From contig JAOTYD010000005.1 of assembly GCA_029862005.1 (NCBI GenBank), positions 62,001 through 126,000 on the forward strand: 64,000 nucleotides of DNA. Reading direction: 5' to 3'. A program made the translations under genes and the position numbers. Below, in pieces: positions 43,393-52,720 of this stretch. This DNA is from Gammaproteobacteria bacterium (GTDB taxonomy: Bacteria > Pseudomonadota > Gammaproteobacteria > GCA-001735895). Below the pieces are notes generated by a model. It was not told where the DNA came from. It saw only the letters and a list, made by a program, of their open reading frames with translations, and ran no database searches. Each line of letters begins with the position of its first letter. Within the stretch, counting starts at the first letter, position 1.

Positions 43393-43878
43393 CTAGGGTT
43401 TGATATATGAGTATCCCATCGCCTGCAGCTTGGCCACTTCGGCAACGCCACTGGGAACGATATCTTCACTCGAAACGTCGTAGAGGTCGGTTTCATAGTC
43501 GACCTTGCGACCGCGTACCGTGTTGGCACAGACGTGAAAGTCGACGCCCTGTCCTTTCAAATCAGTTACCTTTGCGGTCATTTTTTCGTCGGCATTGGCG
43601 TTCTTGAATTTTTTCAGCTTGTCCAGTGCTTCAGGCTCGAGCAGCAATGCCAACCCATTGCCATGCAGTACAACCTTGAGATCGAGATTTTCGGCGCCGA
43701 CCGCGTTGATATGGTTTTGAATGTTGCGCAATGCGCCTGCTTGCTGCTTCGGATTATCGTAGTTGATGTGATAAACAACTTTTTGCTTGCCATAGCCTTC
43801 TGCGGCTATCGCCTGCCCTGCTACCCAGTAGCTTGAAACCAGCAGCGTCGCTATCACCAGTTTTGTAATCGCTTTCAT
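43393..43878 (-). CDS. Periplasmic DsrE/DsrF-like protein
   Basis: The 161-aa protein has a signal peptide (MKAITKLVIATLLVSS, likely cut after AIA) and the DsrE fold: VVYHINYDNPKQQAGALRNIQNH, LDLKVVLHGNGLALLL and GVDFHVCANTVRGRKVD, in which one Cys (FHVCANT) occupies the typical persulfide-carrying position. Exported single-Cys DsrE proteins occur near sulfur-oxidation or thiosulfate genes. It has an ideal AGGAGGA ribosome binding site. It lies 88 bp downstream of a FixJ-type regulator and shares its strand. Confidence 0.85.
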   Translation of the reverse strand: MKAITKLVIATLLVSSYWVAGQAIAAEGYGKQKVVYHINYDNPKQQAGALRNIQNHINAVGAENLDLKVVLHGNGLALLLEPEALDKLKKFKNANADEKMTAKVTDLKGQGVDFHVCANTVRGRKVDYETDLYDVSSEDIVPSGVAEVAKLQAMGYSYIKP

Positions 43879-43966
43879 ACTTTTCCTCCTCGCACGTTAG
43901 AATGCTTCTAAGCTTATGCCAACCACCTAATAATTATAATCAGGGAATTCCCCTATGCCACTAAGT

Positions 43967-44590
43967 TCAAAGTTTATCCTTTAATATCAGGCAGATACGG
44001 ACCAGTTCGGAAAGCGACCTGGCCGCGGTCTTTTCCATAACCCGGGCGCGGTGAATTTCCACGGTCTTTTCGGAGATTCCTAGCTGAGCCGCCACGGCCT
44101 TGTTAGTATTGCCTTCGACCACCAGGCACATGACTTCACGCTCACGCTCGGTGAGATTTTCCAGCGCGTTAGCCGCCCTGGTTTTTTCAATCTCTGCATC
44201 ACTGATTTCGCGACCCAGCTCGAGCGCGGTTTTGACGCAGGCCAGCAATTCCTCGTCGGCATAAGGTTTTTCCAGGAAATCATAAGCCCCCTGTTTCATG
44301 GCCCTGATAGCGACCGGGACATCGGCATGGCCGGTCAACACGATAACGGGCATCAGGTTATGCCTGGCATTGAGTTCTTCCTGGAGCTGCAGTCCGCTTT
44401 TTCCGGGCATGCGAATATCGACCATAATGCAGCCGTTGCAGTCGCTGCTCCAGAATTCGAGAAACGCCTGGGCCGATGCGAAAGCCTGTGACGCGATACC
44501 CTCGGTGCCGAGCAACCAACACAGGGATTCGCGTGCGGATGGGTCGTCATCGACCACATAGACCACCTCGTTTTGATCTTCCGCTGTCAT
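43967..44590 (-). CDS. FixJ/TtrR-type response regulator
   Basis: The 207-aa regulator has a receiver domain (acidic pair YVVDDDPSA, phospho-acceptor D58 in IMVDIRMPGKSG, switch VLTGHADVPVAIRAMKQGAYDFLEKP) and a LuxR-type helix-turn-helix (LTEREREVMCLVVEGNTNK to EKTVEIHRARVMEK, about 145-188). It is FixJ-like. It overlaps the kinase gene upstream by 4 bp, a standard kinase-regulator pair. Targets could be the adjacent DsrE-like gene. Confidence 0.94.
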   Translation of the reverse strand: MTAEDQNEVVYVVDDDPSARESLCWLLGTEGIASQAFASAQAFLEFWSSDCNGCIMVDIRMPGKSGLQLQEELNARHNLMPVIVLTGHADVPVAIRAMKQGAYDFLEKPYADEELLACVKTALELGREISDAEIEKTRAANALENLTEREREVMCLVVEGNTNKAVAAQLGISEKTVEIHRARVMEKTAARSLSELVRICLILKDKL

Positions 44591-46455
44591 GTTATCGGCA
44601 GTGTGAAGCGGAAGGTCGGACGTTGCGCCTCGTCGACCAGGTATTCGATCGTACCGCCATGCGCTTCGACGATCGAGCGACTGATCGAAAGCCCCATACC
44701 CATGCCTTCGGACTTGGTTGTAAAAAACGGATCAAACAGATGTTCTATCACGTCTGCGGGCAATCCCTCGCCGTTATCGCTTACCGCCACGGCCACGGCC
44801 CCCGAACCGGTGCTGACGACGTCTATCCCGATTTCCCTTGCCGGCTGATCGACAGCGCCAACGGCGTCGACAGCGTTAACCAGCAAGTTAACGACGACCT
44901 GCTCGATCTGCACCCGGTCAGCGACAATATCGATAACATCATCGGCGCAGTTAAACCTGACCTCGATGCCGTACTGATCCAGGCGGGGGTGCAGCAGCTC
45001 AACCGCGGAATCGATGCAGTTGCGCAGATTAAAGTGCTCGTGCTTGTGCTCGCCGCGTTTAATGAACTCGCGCAGGCCTTTAATAATGTCGGCGGCCCGG
45101 CGTGCATCGTTACCGATGTTGACGATGGCCTCGTGCAACTCGGTATCGCCATTACCCCGCTTTTGCAGCAAGCGCAGGCTGCCGTTGCTGTAGTTCAGAA
45201 TTGCTGTCAGCGGCTGGTTGAGTTCATGCGCAATTCCGGTAGCCATCTCGCCCATGGTGTTGAATCGGGAGATATGCGCCAGCTGGGCCTGGTTTTCCTG
45301 GGCCAGCCGATTGATTTCGGCCAGCTCCGCCGTACGTTCAGCGACCCTAGCTTCGAGTTCGTCCTTATGTTTTGCCAGCAGTTCCTGGGCCTGCCTGCGC
45401 TGATTGGCTTCCGCGCGGAACTTCAGTTCGGACTGGGAGATGCGCCGATTGGCGCGGCCGATCAGAGCCAGCATCACCATTAACAGCAACATCATTGCCA
45501 GGCTGAATATGATCCAGCCCTTGTACTCCCGCCAGACCAGGGTGAGACTCGGTTTACCCAGGTAGGCATAGGGGGCGATTTCGAGCTGACGAAACAGTTC
45601 GTGCACCGGGCCGTAATCGAGCGGAATGGTCCAGCCCGCGGCGAAGGCACTGGCGGCGGCAGCGTTATCCGGTTGCAGCTGCAGCAGCGCGATCGCGACG
45701 CGTTGCGCGAGCTTTTCGGGCGTTTTGCGTGCCTTGGCGAATGGCCACTCGGGATAAAGCCGGGTACTGTGCAGAAACGGGAAAGTGTCGCTATCCCTTG
45801 CACCGAGCACCTTGATACTGTCGATATCGATCAGCCCTTCGACAGCCATACGCTCTAGCGTACCGCTACGCACGGTGCCGGCGTCGACCCTGCTTGCGAT
45901 CACCGAGTAAACGATTTCGTCCTGTGGAAACCCGATAAACCTGAGACGCTCGAGATCCGCAAACGGATCGACCCCGACCTCGATCATTTCGCGCCAGGCC
46001 ATCTGGAATCCGCCAAATGCGTTCCGGCTAACTGCCATCATGGTATGGTCCGCCAAATCCTCGATTCGGTTCAGTTCCGGGTGATCGCGACGAGTGAAGA
46101 TTACCGCACCGAACTGGGTGAAATCCTGGCCCAGGTGACGCACTTTCAGGGTAGCCAGACGAGATATGCCGAACGCATTCTCGAGTACCACGTAATTGCC
46201 GGTGTTGGTCAGCACAAAATCAAGCTTGTCCTGTTCGACATGAGAGCGCATGCCTTCGAGGCTCAATGGGACTATCTTGAACTGATATTCGGCCATGCTC
46301 GAACTCAGATATTCGGCAGTCGGAAACCAGCGCTCGAGTGCATCCTGCTCGCCGCGAAACGCAAGCACGCCAATTGTCAGTTCCGCCTGTGCGAACGTGG
46401 CAATCGGCCAGGCGCTCCCGGCAAACAGACATACCAGACCGAGACAAGCTGCCAA
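44587..46455 (-). CDS. Sensor histidine kinase with PhnD-like periplasmic sensor (TtrS-like)
   Basis: The 622-aa kinase has an N-terminal signal segment, a periplasmic PhnD/SBP-type ligand-binding domain (about 25-300: ELTIGVLAFRG, DFVLTNTGNYVVLE, DEIVYSVIASRVDAGTVRSG), one membrane helix (about 313-334), a coiled coil (340-395) and a HisKA/ATPase module with His410 in ATGIAHELNQPLTAI and DNGEGLPADV. This is the layout of TtrS (tetrathionate) and ThsS (thiosulfate) sensors. Start is TTG at 46455; frame continues upstream to about 46515 without ATG, so the N-terminus is uncertain. Ligand could be a sulfur oxyanion or a phosphonate. Confidence 0.9.
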   Translation of the reverse strand: MAACLGLVCLFAGSAWPIATFAQAELTIGVLAFRGEQDALERWFPTAEYLSSSMAEYQFKIVPLSLEGMRSHVEQDKLDFVLTNTGNYVVLENAFGISRLATLKVRHLGQDFTQFGAVIFTRRDHPELNRIEDLADHTMMAVSRNAFGGFQMAWREMIEVGVDPFADLERLRFIGFPQDEIVYSVIASRVDAGTVRSGTLERMAVEGLIDIDSIKVLGARDSDTFPFLHSTRLYPEWPFAKARKTPEKLAQRVAIALLQLQPDNAAAASAFAAGWTIPLDYGPVHELFRQLEIAPYAYLGKPSLTLVWREYKGWIIFSLAMMLLLMVMLALIGRANRRISQSELKFRAEANQRRQAQELLAKHKDELEARVAERTAELAEINRLAQENQAQLAHISRFNTMGEMATGIAHELNQPLTAILNYSNGSLRLLQKRGNGDTELHEAIVNIGNDARRAADIIKGLREFIKRGEHKHEHFNLRNCIDSAVELLHPRLDQYGIEVRFNCADDVIDIVADRVQIEQVVVNLLVNAVDAVGAVDQPAREIGIDVVSTGSGAVAVAVSDNGEGLPADVIEHLFDPFFTTKSEGMGMGLSISRSIVEAHGGTIEYLVDEAQRPTFRFTLPIT

Positions 46456-46648
46456 TCGACGAGTCCTGAAGGCAGCGATTATTCGTCTTGAGAATTGGAT
46501 CCAGCCACCCCCTTTGCCTTAGTGGGTTTTTACTCAAACTGACCAAACAATGGACAGGCCTCAACATCTTCGTATCGAAAACAACAACTTCAAACAGTCA
46601 GAAACATACGATACATGCTTAGCTTTAAAATTGGCAAACCTATCCAGC

Positions 46649-46703
46649 AAAAAAAAAGAGGCGTCAGGAAACTTTTCGGAAAGTTTCCTGCCGCCTCTTT
46701 TTT
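46649..46703 (-). terminator. Strong bidirectional Rho-independent terminator
   Basis: A 17-bp stem with one T/C mismatch (46658-46675 with 46680-46697) and a TCGG loop is flanked by nine A on the plus strand (46649-46657) and six T (46698-46703). It therefore ends transcripts in both directions. On the minus strand it lies 9 bp after the 67-aa gene at 46713-46916 and insulates it from the TtrS-like kinase gene. Confidence 0.92.
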
Positions 46704-46712
46704 ATCTGTTAT

Positions 46713-46916
46713 TCAGAGTTTCGCGAACTGGCGCAACAAGATGTTAAACAGGTTACCCCGGGAATCCGGCTTCGTGGCAGCACGTCGCGTTGCCTGCAAT
46801 TCATCAGTGTCATGTCGTGAAGGGCTGAACATTGGATCACTGATCAGGCTTTCCAGACCCTCGGCAAACATAACGGCGGGATTGTTGGTATGGATGTTGT
46901 TTTTTACTTTTCTCAT
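46713..46916 (-). CDS. Small hypothetical protein between terminator and SARP gene
   Basis: I do not recognise this 67-aa product (MRKVKNNIHTNNPAVMFAEG ... FNILLRQFAKL). It is basic, hydrophilic, without membrane segment or Cys. Support for its reality: it begins with an ATG having GAGG about 11 bp upstream, ends 9 bp before a very strong terminator in the right direction, and is divergent from the SARP-type regulator with an AT-rich control region of 188 bp between. The plus-strand frame overlapping it (46615-47004) passes through the terminator hairpin and is rejected. Confidence 0.5.
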   Translation of the reverse strand: MRKVKNNIHTNNPAVMFAEGLESLISDPMFSPSRHDTDELQATRRAATKPDSRGNLFNILLRQFAKL

Positions 46917-47010
46917 TTCGGGTGCCTCGTTGCGTGTTTGTGGTTTCGACAGTTGCCATTCTCGTCAGGCATCGTTAAATCCCTTGCCGAATCGCGTTAA
47001 ATAACCCAAA

Positions 47011-47032
47011 ATAATCATTAAATAATCATTAA
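47011..47032. repeat. Tandem direct repeat ATAATCATTAA in the SARP upstream region
   Basis: Two exact, abutting 11-bp copies (47011-47021, 47022-47032) lie 72 bp before the SARP-type gene. SARP regulators bind tandem repeats with one helical turn spacing, which the 11-bp period matches, so autoregulation is plausible. Confidence 0.6.
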
Positions 47033-47104
47033 ATTTTATAACTAACTGATTTTAAACGTATTTTAATCAATTAATATTCTGAAATTCGCTTCCGGGGAAG
47101 CCTG

Positions 47105-50100
47105 ATGTCGAAGTTGGAACTCATATTGCTGGGCCAATTCGAATGTTTGCTGCCATCAGGCACGCGAATTTCGTTGTCGATGCGCAAGGCCGAAGTCCTG
47201 TTGGCCTATCTCGCCCTGACCCCCGGATTACGTCACCCGCGCGAACGCCTGATCAACCTGCTGTGGAGCGATCGCAGCGAAGAACAGGCGCGCAACTCGC
47301 TGCGCCAATGCCTGAGTACGATCAGAAAATCGCTTGGCGACGTGGCCGACATGGTGCTGCAGGTCGATCGCACCACGGTCAGCCTGATACCCGAATTGAT
47401 CGATATCGACGTGCACGAGTTCGAACGTCTCGCCGGTGAGGGTGACTACGAATCCCTGATCACCGCGGCCGGTCTCTACCAGGGGGAGTTTCTCGAGGGC
47501 ATATCAATCCGCGATGCGTCATGCCAGGAATGGCTCGCCAGCGAACGTGGCCGCTTCAAGCGCCAGTTTATCGAGATCCTGTCGGAGCTGGCCCAAACCC
47601 AACTGCTCAGCCACGATTTCGGTAACGCAATCAAATCCACCGAGCGCCTGGTCAAGCAGGACCCGCTCGGCGAATTAGGCTGGCGTTTACTGATGCGCAG
47701 TTACTACGAACATGGCGATCGCAATCACGCACTGATGGCGTTCCGTCGCTGCAGCGACACCTTGCGCAAGGAACTGAATGTTGAACCCGAGATTGCGACG
47801 GTTGAATTGCGCGATCAGATCGCCGGCGGAGAGGCCAGTGCAGCACCCGTGCCAGTCCCGAAACCACCGGTTGATTCAACCGCGTCAACCGAACACAGTA
47901 TCGCGGTGCTGCCATTCGACAACCTGTCGGGAGACCCGGAACAGGAATACTTCAGCGACGGCATTACCGATAGCATCATCCTGAACCTGTCGCTTTTCCC
48001 TGGGCTCAATGTCAAATCACGAAATTCGAGCTTCGCCTTCAAACAACAAATCAAGAGCCTCGGCGAAATATCGCAAGAGCTCGGGGTCGATTACATCGTC
48101 GAGGGAAACATTCGCAAGTCATTAGAACGGATTCGCATCACAGTGCAGTTAATCGAAGCCGCTTCCGGCAACCAGGTCTGGGGTAAGCGTTACGATGCCG
48201 AAATCGATAACCTGTTCGATCTCGAAGAAGAGTTGAGCCGCAGCATCGCCGCCACGGTCACCGGCCAGATCGAGTCTGACCTACAACGAATCGCCATCGG
48301 CAAAAGCGCGGCGGGACAACAGGCCTACGACCTGTTGCTAAGCGGCATCTTTCACTGCAACAAATTTAACCGGCAGGACATGGCCATCGCGATCGATAAG
48401 CTGAACCAGTGCCTGGCAATTGATCCGGATAACATTCGCGCACACGCAACCCTGTGTTTCTGCTACGCAATGACCTGGATGGAACGCTGGGTCGAGGATT
48501 ACGAACCCTGCTTCGATCTGGCTGGTGTACATGCTCGCAAGGCTCACACGATGGCTCCGGAGCTGGGATACGTACAGCTGGCTTACGCCGAATATCTGAC
48601 GGTTTCACGGGAATACGATGAAGCTGAGCACCAAATCGAAAAGACCCTGAAAAATAATCCCAACGACGCCAATGCCCTGGCGCAAAAATCATTTAATCAG
48701 ATAATGCAGGGCGACTTCGAAAATGCATTGAAAACCGCCGAACTAGGATATGAACTCGATCCTTATCAGCCCTGGATCAAGTGGAATATTGCTGAGTCAT
48801 TATATCACTGTGGGCACTACAGCGATGCACTCGACATAATTACAAAACTTGGTAATGCGCCCGGTTTCATCACAATTTATACAGTAACGGCTAATGTAAA
48901 ACTGGGTCGAATGGAGCAGGCTCGCAAGGCACTACGGCTATTTCTGCGAAACTGCCGCGAGTCGATGTTGACGTTACCACAAGATAGCGATGACTGGATG
49001 CGCTACACCATGAATAACGCCCCATTTAGGGATTCCGAAATCAACCAGGGCATCATTGATTGCCTGCTTGCGGCTGGGCTCGAGGAGGAATTATCGACGC
49101 TGGCCGCACCAGGTGTCGGCAATGATTTACCCTCGATCGCGGTACTGCCGTTCGAAAATATGAGTGGCGATCCGGAACAAGAACATTTCGCCGACGGTAT
49201 CACCGCCGACATTATCTCGACACTGTCGAAGTTTCCACACCTGCGCACCATCTCGCGATATTCAACGCTGCAATACAGAACTGACAAGCCTTCGATTGCC
49301 AGGATCTCGAAAGAACAAAATGCGCGCTACTTGCTCGAAGGCAGCGTGCGCAAAAACGGTAATCGCATTCGTGTCAGCGCCGAACTCATTGATGCCACCG
49401 ATGAGAAAATCTGCTGGAGCGAACGTTACGATCGCGATCTAGATGATCTTTTCGCGGTACAGGATGAATTAACCAGGCAAATCGCACTTGCTATGAAAGT
49501 GCATCTCGACGATGGCGAAAAGGCGGTACACCGCTCCAAAGGTGCTACCAGTATCAAGGCATGGGAATTGGTTATGACGGCGGCCGATATGCAGGATACG
49601 CATATCCGCCAACATATCCTCGATGGACGCGCGATGGCCGAGCAGGCTATCGCGCTGGATCCGAACTATGCCTATGCCTGGGTGACTTTGGGCTGGTCAT
49701 ACTGGCAGGAAGCTTACAATGGCTGGAGTGATCAAATCGACCAACCGATCGAACAGGCGGATAAGGCTAACCGGCAGGCAATGAGTCTGGATCCGAACTA
49801 CGGCGAAACCTGGAGTCTGTCCGGCATGATCCATCAAATGAAACATGAGGCGGCCGAATCGATCGAGGCCTGTCGCAAGGCCGTCGAACTCGAGCCCGGC
49901 AGTGCCGAGGTACACGCGCTGACAGCGTGGGCTTACATCGTCAACGGGGAATATGAGCAGGCACGCCAGTACGATCACAACATGCGCATGTTGTGTCCGA
50001 TCAGGCCCGCATGGTACTACCTGGTCAGTGGTGGAATCGAGCAGCGTAGCGGTAATCTCGAAAAAGCCATCGAGATTTATCAGCAGTCCATCGAAGTCGA

Positions 50101-50302
50101 ACCTGACTCCCCACTAAGCCGCTTCTATCTAATCGATGCCGTGATGGAAATCGGCGACGAGGCAGGCGCTCGAAAACTCGCCGATGAAATTCGGGCACTC
50201 GACAATTCGGTGAACGGCAGAGGTTTGGTGCACACGTTCTCGTACGATGAGAGTCAGCGCCAGCGTTTTCACGACAACCTCGCAAAATTCGACCTGGTTT
50301 AA
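47105..50302 (+). CDS. SARP/BTAD-type regulator with duplicated TolB-like and TPR modules
   Basis: The 1065-aa protein starts with a SARP-like winged-helix (1-98: LELILLGQFECLLPSGTRI, RERLINLLWSDRSEEQARN) and BTAD helical repeats (99-245). Then come two similar halves, each opening with a TolB-like domain: SIAVLPFDNLSGDPEQEYFS from residue 265 and SIAVLPFENMSGDPEQEHFA from about 677, each followed by roughly 250 residues of TPR-like helices. No nucleotide-cyclase domain is left. Such proteins are common in marine gammaproteobacteria as CadC/adenylate-cyclase-linked TPR regulators. It ends in a shared TTAA stop with the MlrC-type gene. Confidence 0.85.
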   Translation: MSKLELILLGQFECLLPSGTRISLSMRKAEVLLAYLALTPGLRHPRERLINLLWSDRSEEQARNSLRQCLSTIRKSLGDVADMVLQVDRTTVSLIPELIDIDVHEFERLAGEGDYESLITAAGLYQGEFLEGISIRDASCQEWLASERGRFKRQFIEILSELAQTQLLSHDFGNAIKSTERLVKQDPLGELGWRLLMRSYYEHGDRNHALMAFRRCSDTLRKELNVEPEIATVELRDQIAGGEASAAPVPVPKPPVDSTASTEHSIAVLPFDNLSGDPEQEYFSDGITDSIILNLSLFPGLNVKSRNSSFAFKQQIKSLGEISQELGVDYIVEGNIRKSLERIRITVQLIEAASGNQVWGKRYDAEIDNLFDLEEELSRSIAATVTGQIESDLQRIAIGKSAAGQQAYDLLLSGIFHCNKFNRQDMAIAIDKLNQCLAIDPDNIRAHATLCFCYAMTWMERWVEDYEPCFDLAGVHARKAHTMAPELGYVQLAYAEYLTVSREYDEAEHQIEKTLKNNPNDANALAQKSFNQIMQGDFENALKTAELGYELDPYQPWIKWNIAESLYHCGHYSDALDIITKLGNAPGFITIYTVTANVKLGRMEQARKALRLFLRNCRESMLTLPQDSDDWMRYTMNNAPFRDSEINQGIIDCLLAAGLEEELSTLAAPGVGNDLPSIAVLPFENMSGDPEQEHFADGITADIISTLSKFPHLRTISRYSTLQYRTDKPSIARISKEQNARYLLEGSVRKNGNRIRVSAELIDATDEKICWSERYDRDLDDLFAVQDELTRQIALAMKVHLDDGEKAVHRSKGATSIKAWELVMTAADMQDTHIRQHILDGRAMAEQAIALDPNYAYAWVTLGWSYWQEAYNGWSDQIDQPIEQADKANRQAMSLDPNYGETWSLSGMIHQMKHEAAESIEACRKAVELEPGSAEVHALTAWAYIVNGEYEQARQYDHNMRMLCPIRPAWYYLVSGGIEQRSGNLEKAIEIYQQSIEVEPDSPLSRFYLIDAVMEIGDEAGARKLADEIRALDNSVNGRGLVHTFSYDESQRQRFHDNLAKFDLV

Positions 50303-51813
50303 CCACCGTGCACGGGCACCAGTGGTTCGAGTCGAACGCCCCCACGCAGGTTTTGATATTTCATGTCAGTGAGCTTGCAATAATTCGCGCCGGGTGACAG
50401 CACCACCAGGGTTTCGGCGGCAATTGGATCAAAGTCGGCACGAAAATGTACCGTGCTCTTGACCGCGACGATTTTCTGTTCGGTCGGTTCGATACCCAGA
50501 TGACGAATCATCGCCAAGTCGAGGCACTGCGCACGCGCACTGCCGACGACAACGCGTACCTCGGAGTTATCATCAATAATCCGCAACAACGCCATGTTGC
50601 CCAGTTCAGCCATTGAATTGAGGTTCATTACGCCAGTGAAATCAAATCGCCCATCGCCGAGTGCTTCGACAGCGAATTGCCCGCGATAAGGTTCCACACC
50701 TGCGAAACCACTCTTGGCCCCAAGCTCAACCTCGAGTACCGCGCCGACACCCGCCGCATGGGCCATATTCGAGACTTCGGGATCATATAGCATCGCCAGC
50801 ACCGCCTGTTGCGCACCATGGCGCACCAACGCCGCAAGCAGTCCCGTCGTGTCCGAAGTGCCACCGGCACCCGGATTGTCCTGTGCGTCAGCGAGCACCA
50901 CCGGCTTGTCCGAATCATTGTCCATAGCGCGCAGCACCGCATCATCCGCTGAAAACGTTTCAAAGGTAAAATCCGCCTCTGCATCGAGCACCTGCTGATA
51001 TAACTGGTCTGCGGTTGCTTCGACCGTATCTTCATCGACACCATAGGCGACCACCGCGGCACCACATTCGGCAATATCCGCCGGTGGAAACCCGGTCGCA
51101 AAATCAACGTCACTCATCCCCGTCCTCAGACTCATCGCATCGAGCGCACCGTAGAGCGAACGGCAGGGCTCGAAGTCCGTGCATTGCGAGGTGAGCGGGA
51201 ACAGGAAGGGAATTTTGCGCATGGCCTTGTGCAGTCTATGCCCGGCAAGTAAAAACTCGAGCAATTCGAAAGCGCGAGCACCGGTGGCGGCCATATCGAG
51301 ATGCGGGTAGGTTCGATAAATGGTCATCGCATCACTGTGTTCCACCATGCCTTCGGTGACATTCGCATGCAGGTCGAGACTGATCACGACTGGAATTGCA
51401 GGGCCGACGATTTCACGCACGCGGCGCAGCAATTCGCCCTCCCCGTCCTGGTAATGCTGCGTGACCATCGCCCCATGTAAATCTAGGTAAACCGCTTCCA
51501 ATGACCTGCCCGTGCGCAACCCCGAGCAGATTATATCCGCGACCCGTTCAAACGCGTCGCGCGTGACGTAACTGCTGGGTTCGGCCGCACACCAGCACAG
51601 AGGTAGCAGTCGATGCCCCGCCTGCTGTGCTGTTTCGATAAAACCGGAAAGCGGGATGTTGAGCCCTGCCATGGCTTCGATCAACGGCTCGCCGACGGCC
51701 AGACCTGGCCAGCTGTCGGCGCGCTCAAAATTCTCGAAAGGCGCCAGGTGCGGGGCGAAGGTGTTGGTTTCGTGTTGAAAGCCACCAACAGCAATGAGCT
51801 TGTGATCAGACAT
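50299..51813 (-). CDS. M81 family metallopeptidase (MlrC-like)
   Basis: The 504-aa protein belongs to the MlrC family named for the microcystin-degrading enzyme. Signatures: AVGGFQHETNTFAPH at the start, ISLDLHANVTEGMVEHSDAM and YRTYPHLDMAATG with zinc-binding Asp/His, and VLADAQDNPGAGGTSDTTGLL. Most homologues are in bacteria that never meet microcystin and act on other small amides or peptides. It is convergent with the SARP gene, their stop codons overlapping as TTAA. Confidence 0.9.
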   Translation of the reverse strand: MSDHKLIAVGGFQHETNTFAPHLAPFENFERADSWPGLAVGEPLIEAMAGLNIPLSGFIETAQQAGHRLLPLCWCAAEPSSYVTRDAFERVADIICSGLRTGRSLEAVYLDLHGAMVTQHYQDGEGELLRRVREIVGPAIPVVISLDLHANVTEGMVEHSDAMTIYRTYPHLDMAATGARAFELLEFLLAGHRLHKAMRKIPFLFPLTSQCTDFEPCRSLYGALDAMSLRTGMSDVDFATGFPPADIAECGAAVVAYGVDEDTVEATADQLYQQVLDAEADFTFETFSADDAVLRAMDNDSDKPVVLADAQDNPGAGGTSDTTGLLAALVRHGAQQAVLAMLYDPEVSNMAHAAGVGAVLEVELGAKSGFAGVEPYRGQFAVEALGDGRFDFTGVMNLNSMAELGNMALLRIIDDNSEVRVVVGSARAQCLDLAMIRHLGIEPTEQKIVAVKSTVHFRADFDPIAAETLVVLSPGANYCKLTDMKYQNLRGGVRLEPLVPVHGG

Positions 51814-51870
51814 GGGAACCCTGTAACCGAAATCGGTAACAGGGTAATGTTTTCAGCGTAAATATAAAGT

Positions 51871-52614
51871 CTAAGCTGCTTTGGCGTTAGCAAGATAGGT
51901 TTCCAACGCTTCTGAACCACCTATCCGCTCTCCATTGATAAACACTTGCGGTACCATCGAACGTCCAGACACCGCACGAATCGTAGATTCGGTAAAATCC
52001 CGGTTGAGCACCAGTTCGTCGAACTCGATCCCGCTGTCACGCAACAATTCCTTGGCCTTGGCGCAGAAAGGACAGCCCTCGCGACTGAAAACGGTCACGT
52101 CGAGCGGCAGCTCTGCTTGCGGGGCAATGTAGTGCAGCATGGTTTCGGCATCGGAAACCTCGAACGGATCACCCGGCAGGTCCGGCTCGATGAACATCTT
52201 TTCGATGATACCGTTCCTGACCAGCATCGAGTAACGCCAGGAGCGCTCACCGAATCCAAGATCATCCTTAGCGACCAACATACCCATACCGCGAGTGAAA
52301 TCGCCGTTACCATCCGGGATAAAGGTGATTCGGTCGGCATGTTGTTCCTGCTGCCACCGGTTCATGACAAAAGCGTCATTGACCGAAATACAGACGACGT
52401 CATCGACACCCTGCTGCTTCAGCGCCGGCGTTAACTGGTTGTAACGCGGCACGTGCGACGAGGAACAGGTCGGGGTAAACGCGCCCGGCAATGCGAACAC
52501 GACCACGGTCCTGTTGTTGAACAATTCATCGCTACTGATATCGACCCATTCATGTCCCTGGCGGGTCTTGAAGATCACCTGCGGGACTTTTTGACCTTCG
52601 AAATTCTGTAACAT
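51871..52614 (-). CDS. Peroxiredoxin-glutaredoxin fusion (Prx5/Grx hybrid)
   Basis: The 247-aa protein joins a Prx5-type peroxiredoxin (peroxidatic Cys50 in [12 protein letters not shown]) with a glutaredoxin (Cys181 and Cys184 in [14 protein letters not shown]; cis-Pro in MVPQVFING). It reduces peroxides at the expense of glutathione without a separate reductant. The same fusion is known from Haemophilus and other gammaproteobacteria. It has AGGAG about 10 bp before the ATG at 52614, with a very AT-rich 106-bp leader (52615-52720), monocistronic. Confidence 0.95.
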   Translation of the reverse strand: MLQNFEGQKVPQVIFKTRQGHEWVDISSDELFNNRTVVVFALPGAFTPTCSSSHVPRYNQLTPALKQQGVDDVVCISVNDAFVMNRWQQEQHADRITFIPDGNGDFTRGMGMLVAKDDLGFGERSWRYSMLVRNGIIEKMFIEPDLPGDPFEVSDAETMLHYIAPQAELPLDVTVFSREGCPFCAKAKELLRDSGIEFDELVLNRDFTESTIRAVSGRSMVPQVFINGERIGGSEALETYLANAKAA

Positions 52615-52720
52615 AACTTTAGCTCCTGTGTGACTGTTGAATCAGAACAGGTACGAGTATGCGGAGATACTATTGATTTGTATATTTAATTGATTTTATT
52701 ATTTTAATATATTATATCTA

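Noticed and set aside
44476-45483. 335-codon plus-strand open frame opposite the TtrS-like kinase
   Set aside because: The minus-strand reading has every kinase motif; the plus-strand product resembles nothing.
46615-47004. 129-codon plus-strand frame before the SARP gene
   Set aside because: It runs through the strong terminator hairpin and overlaps the better-supported minus-strand 67-codon gene.
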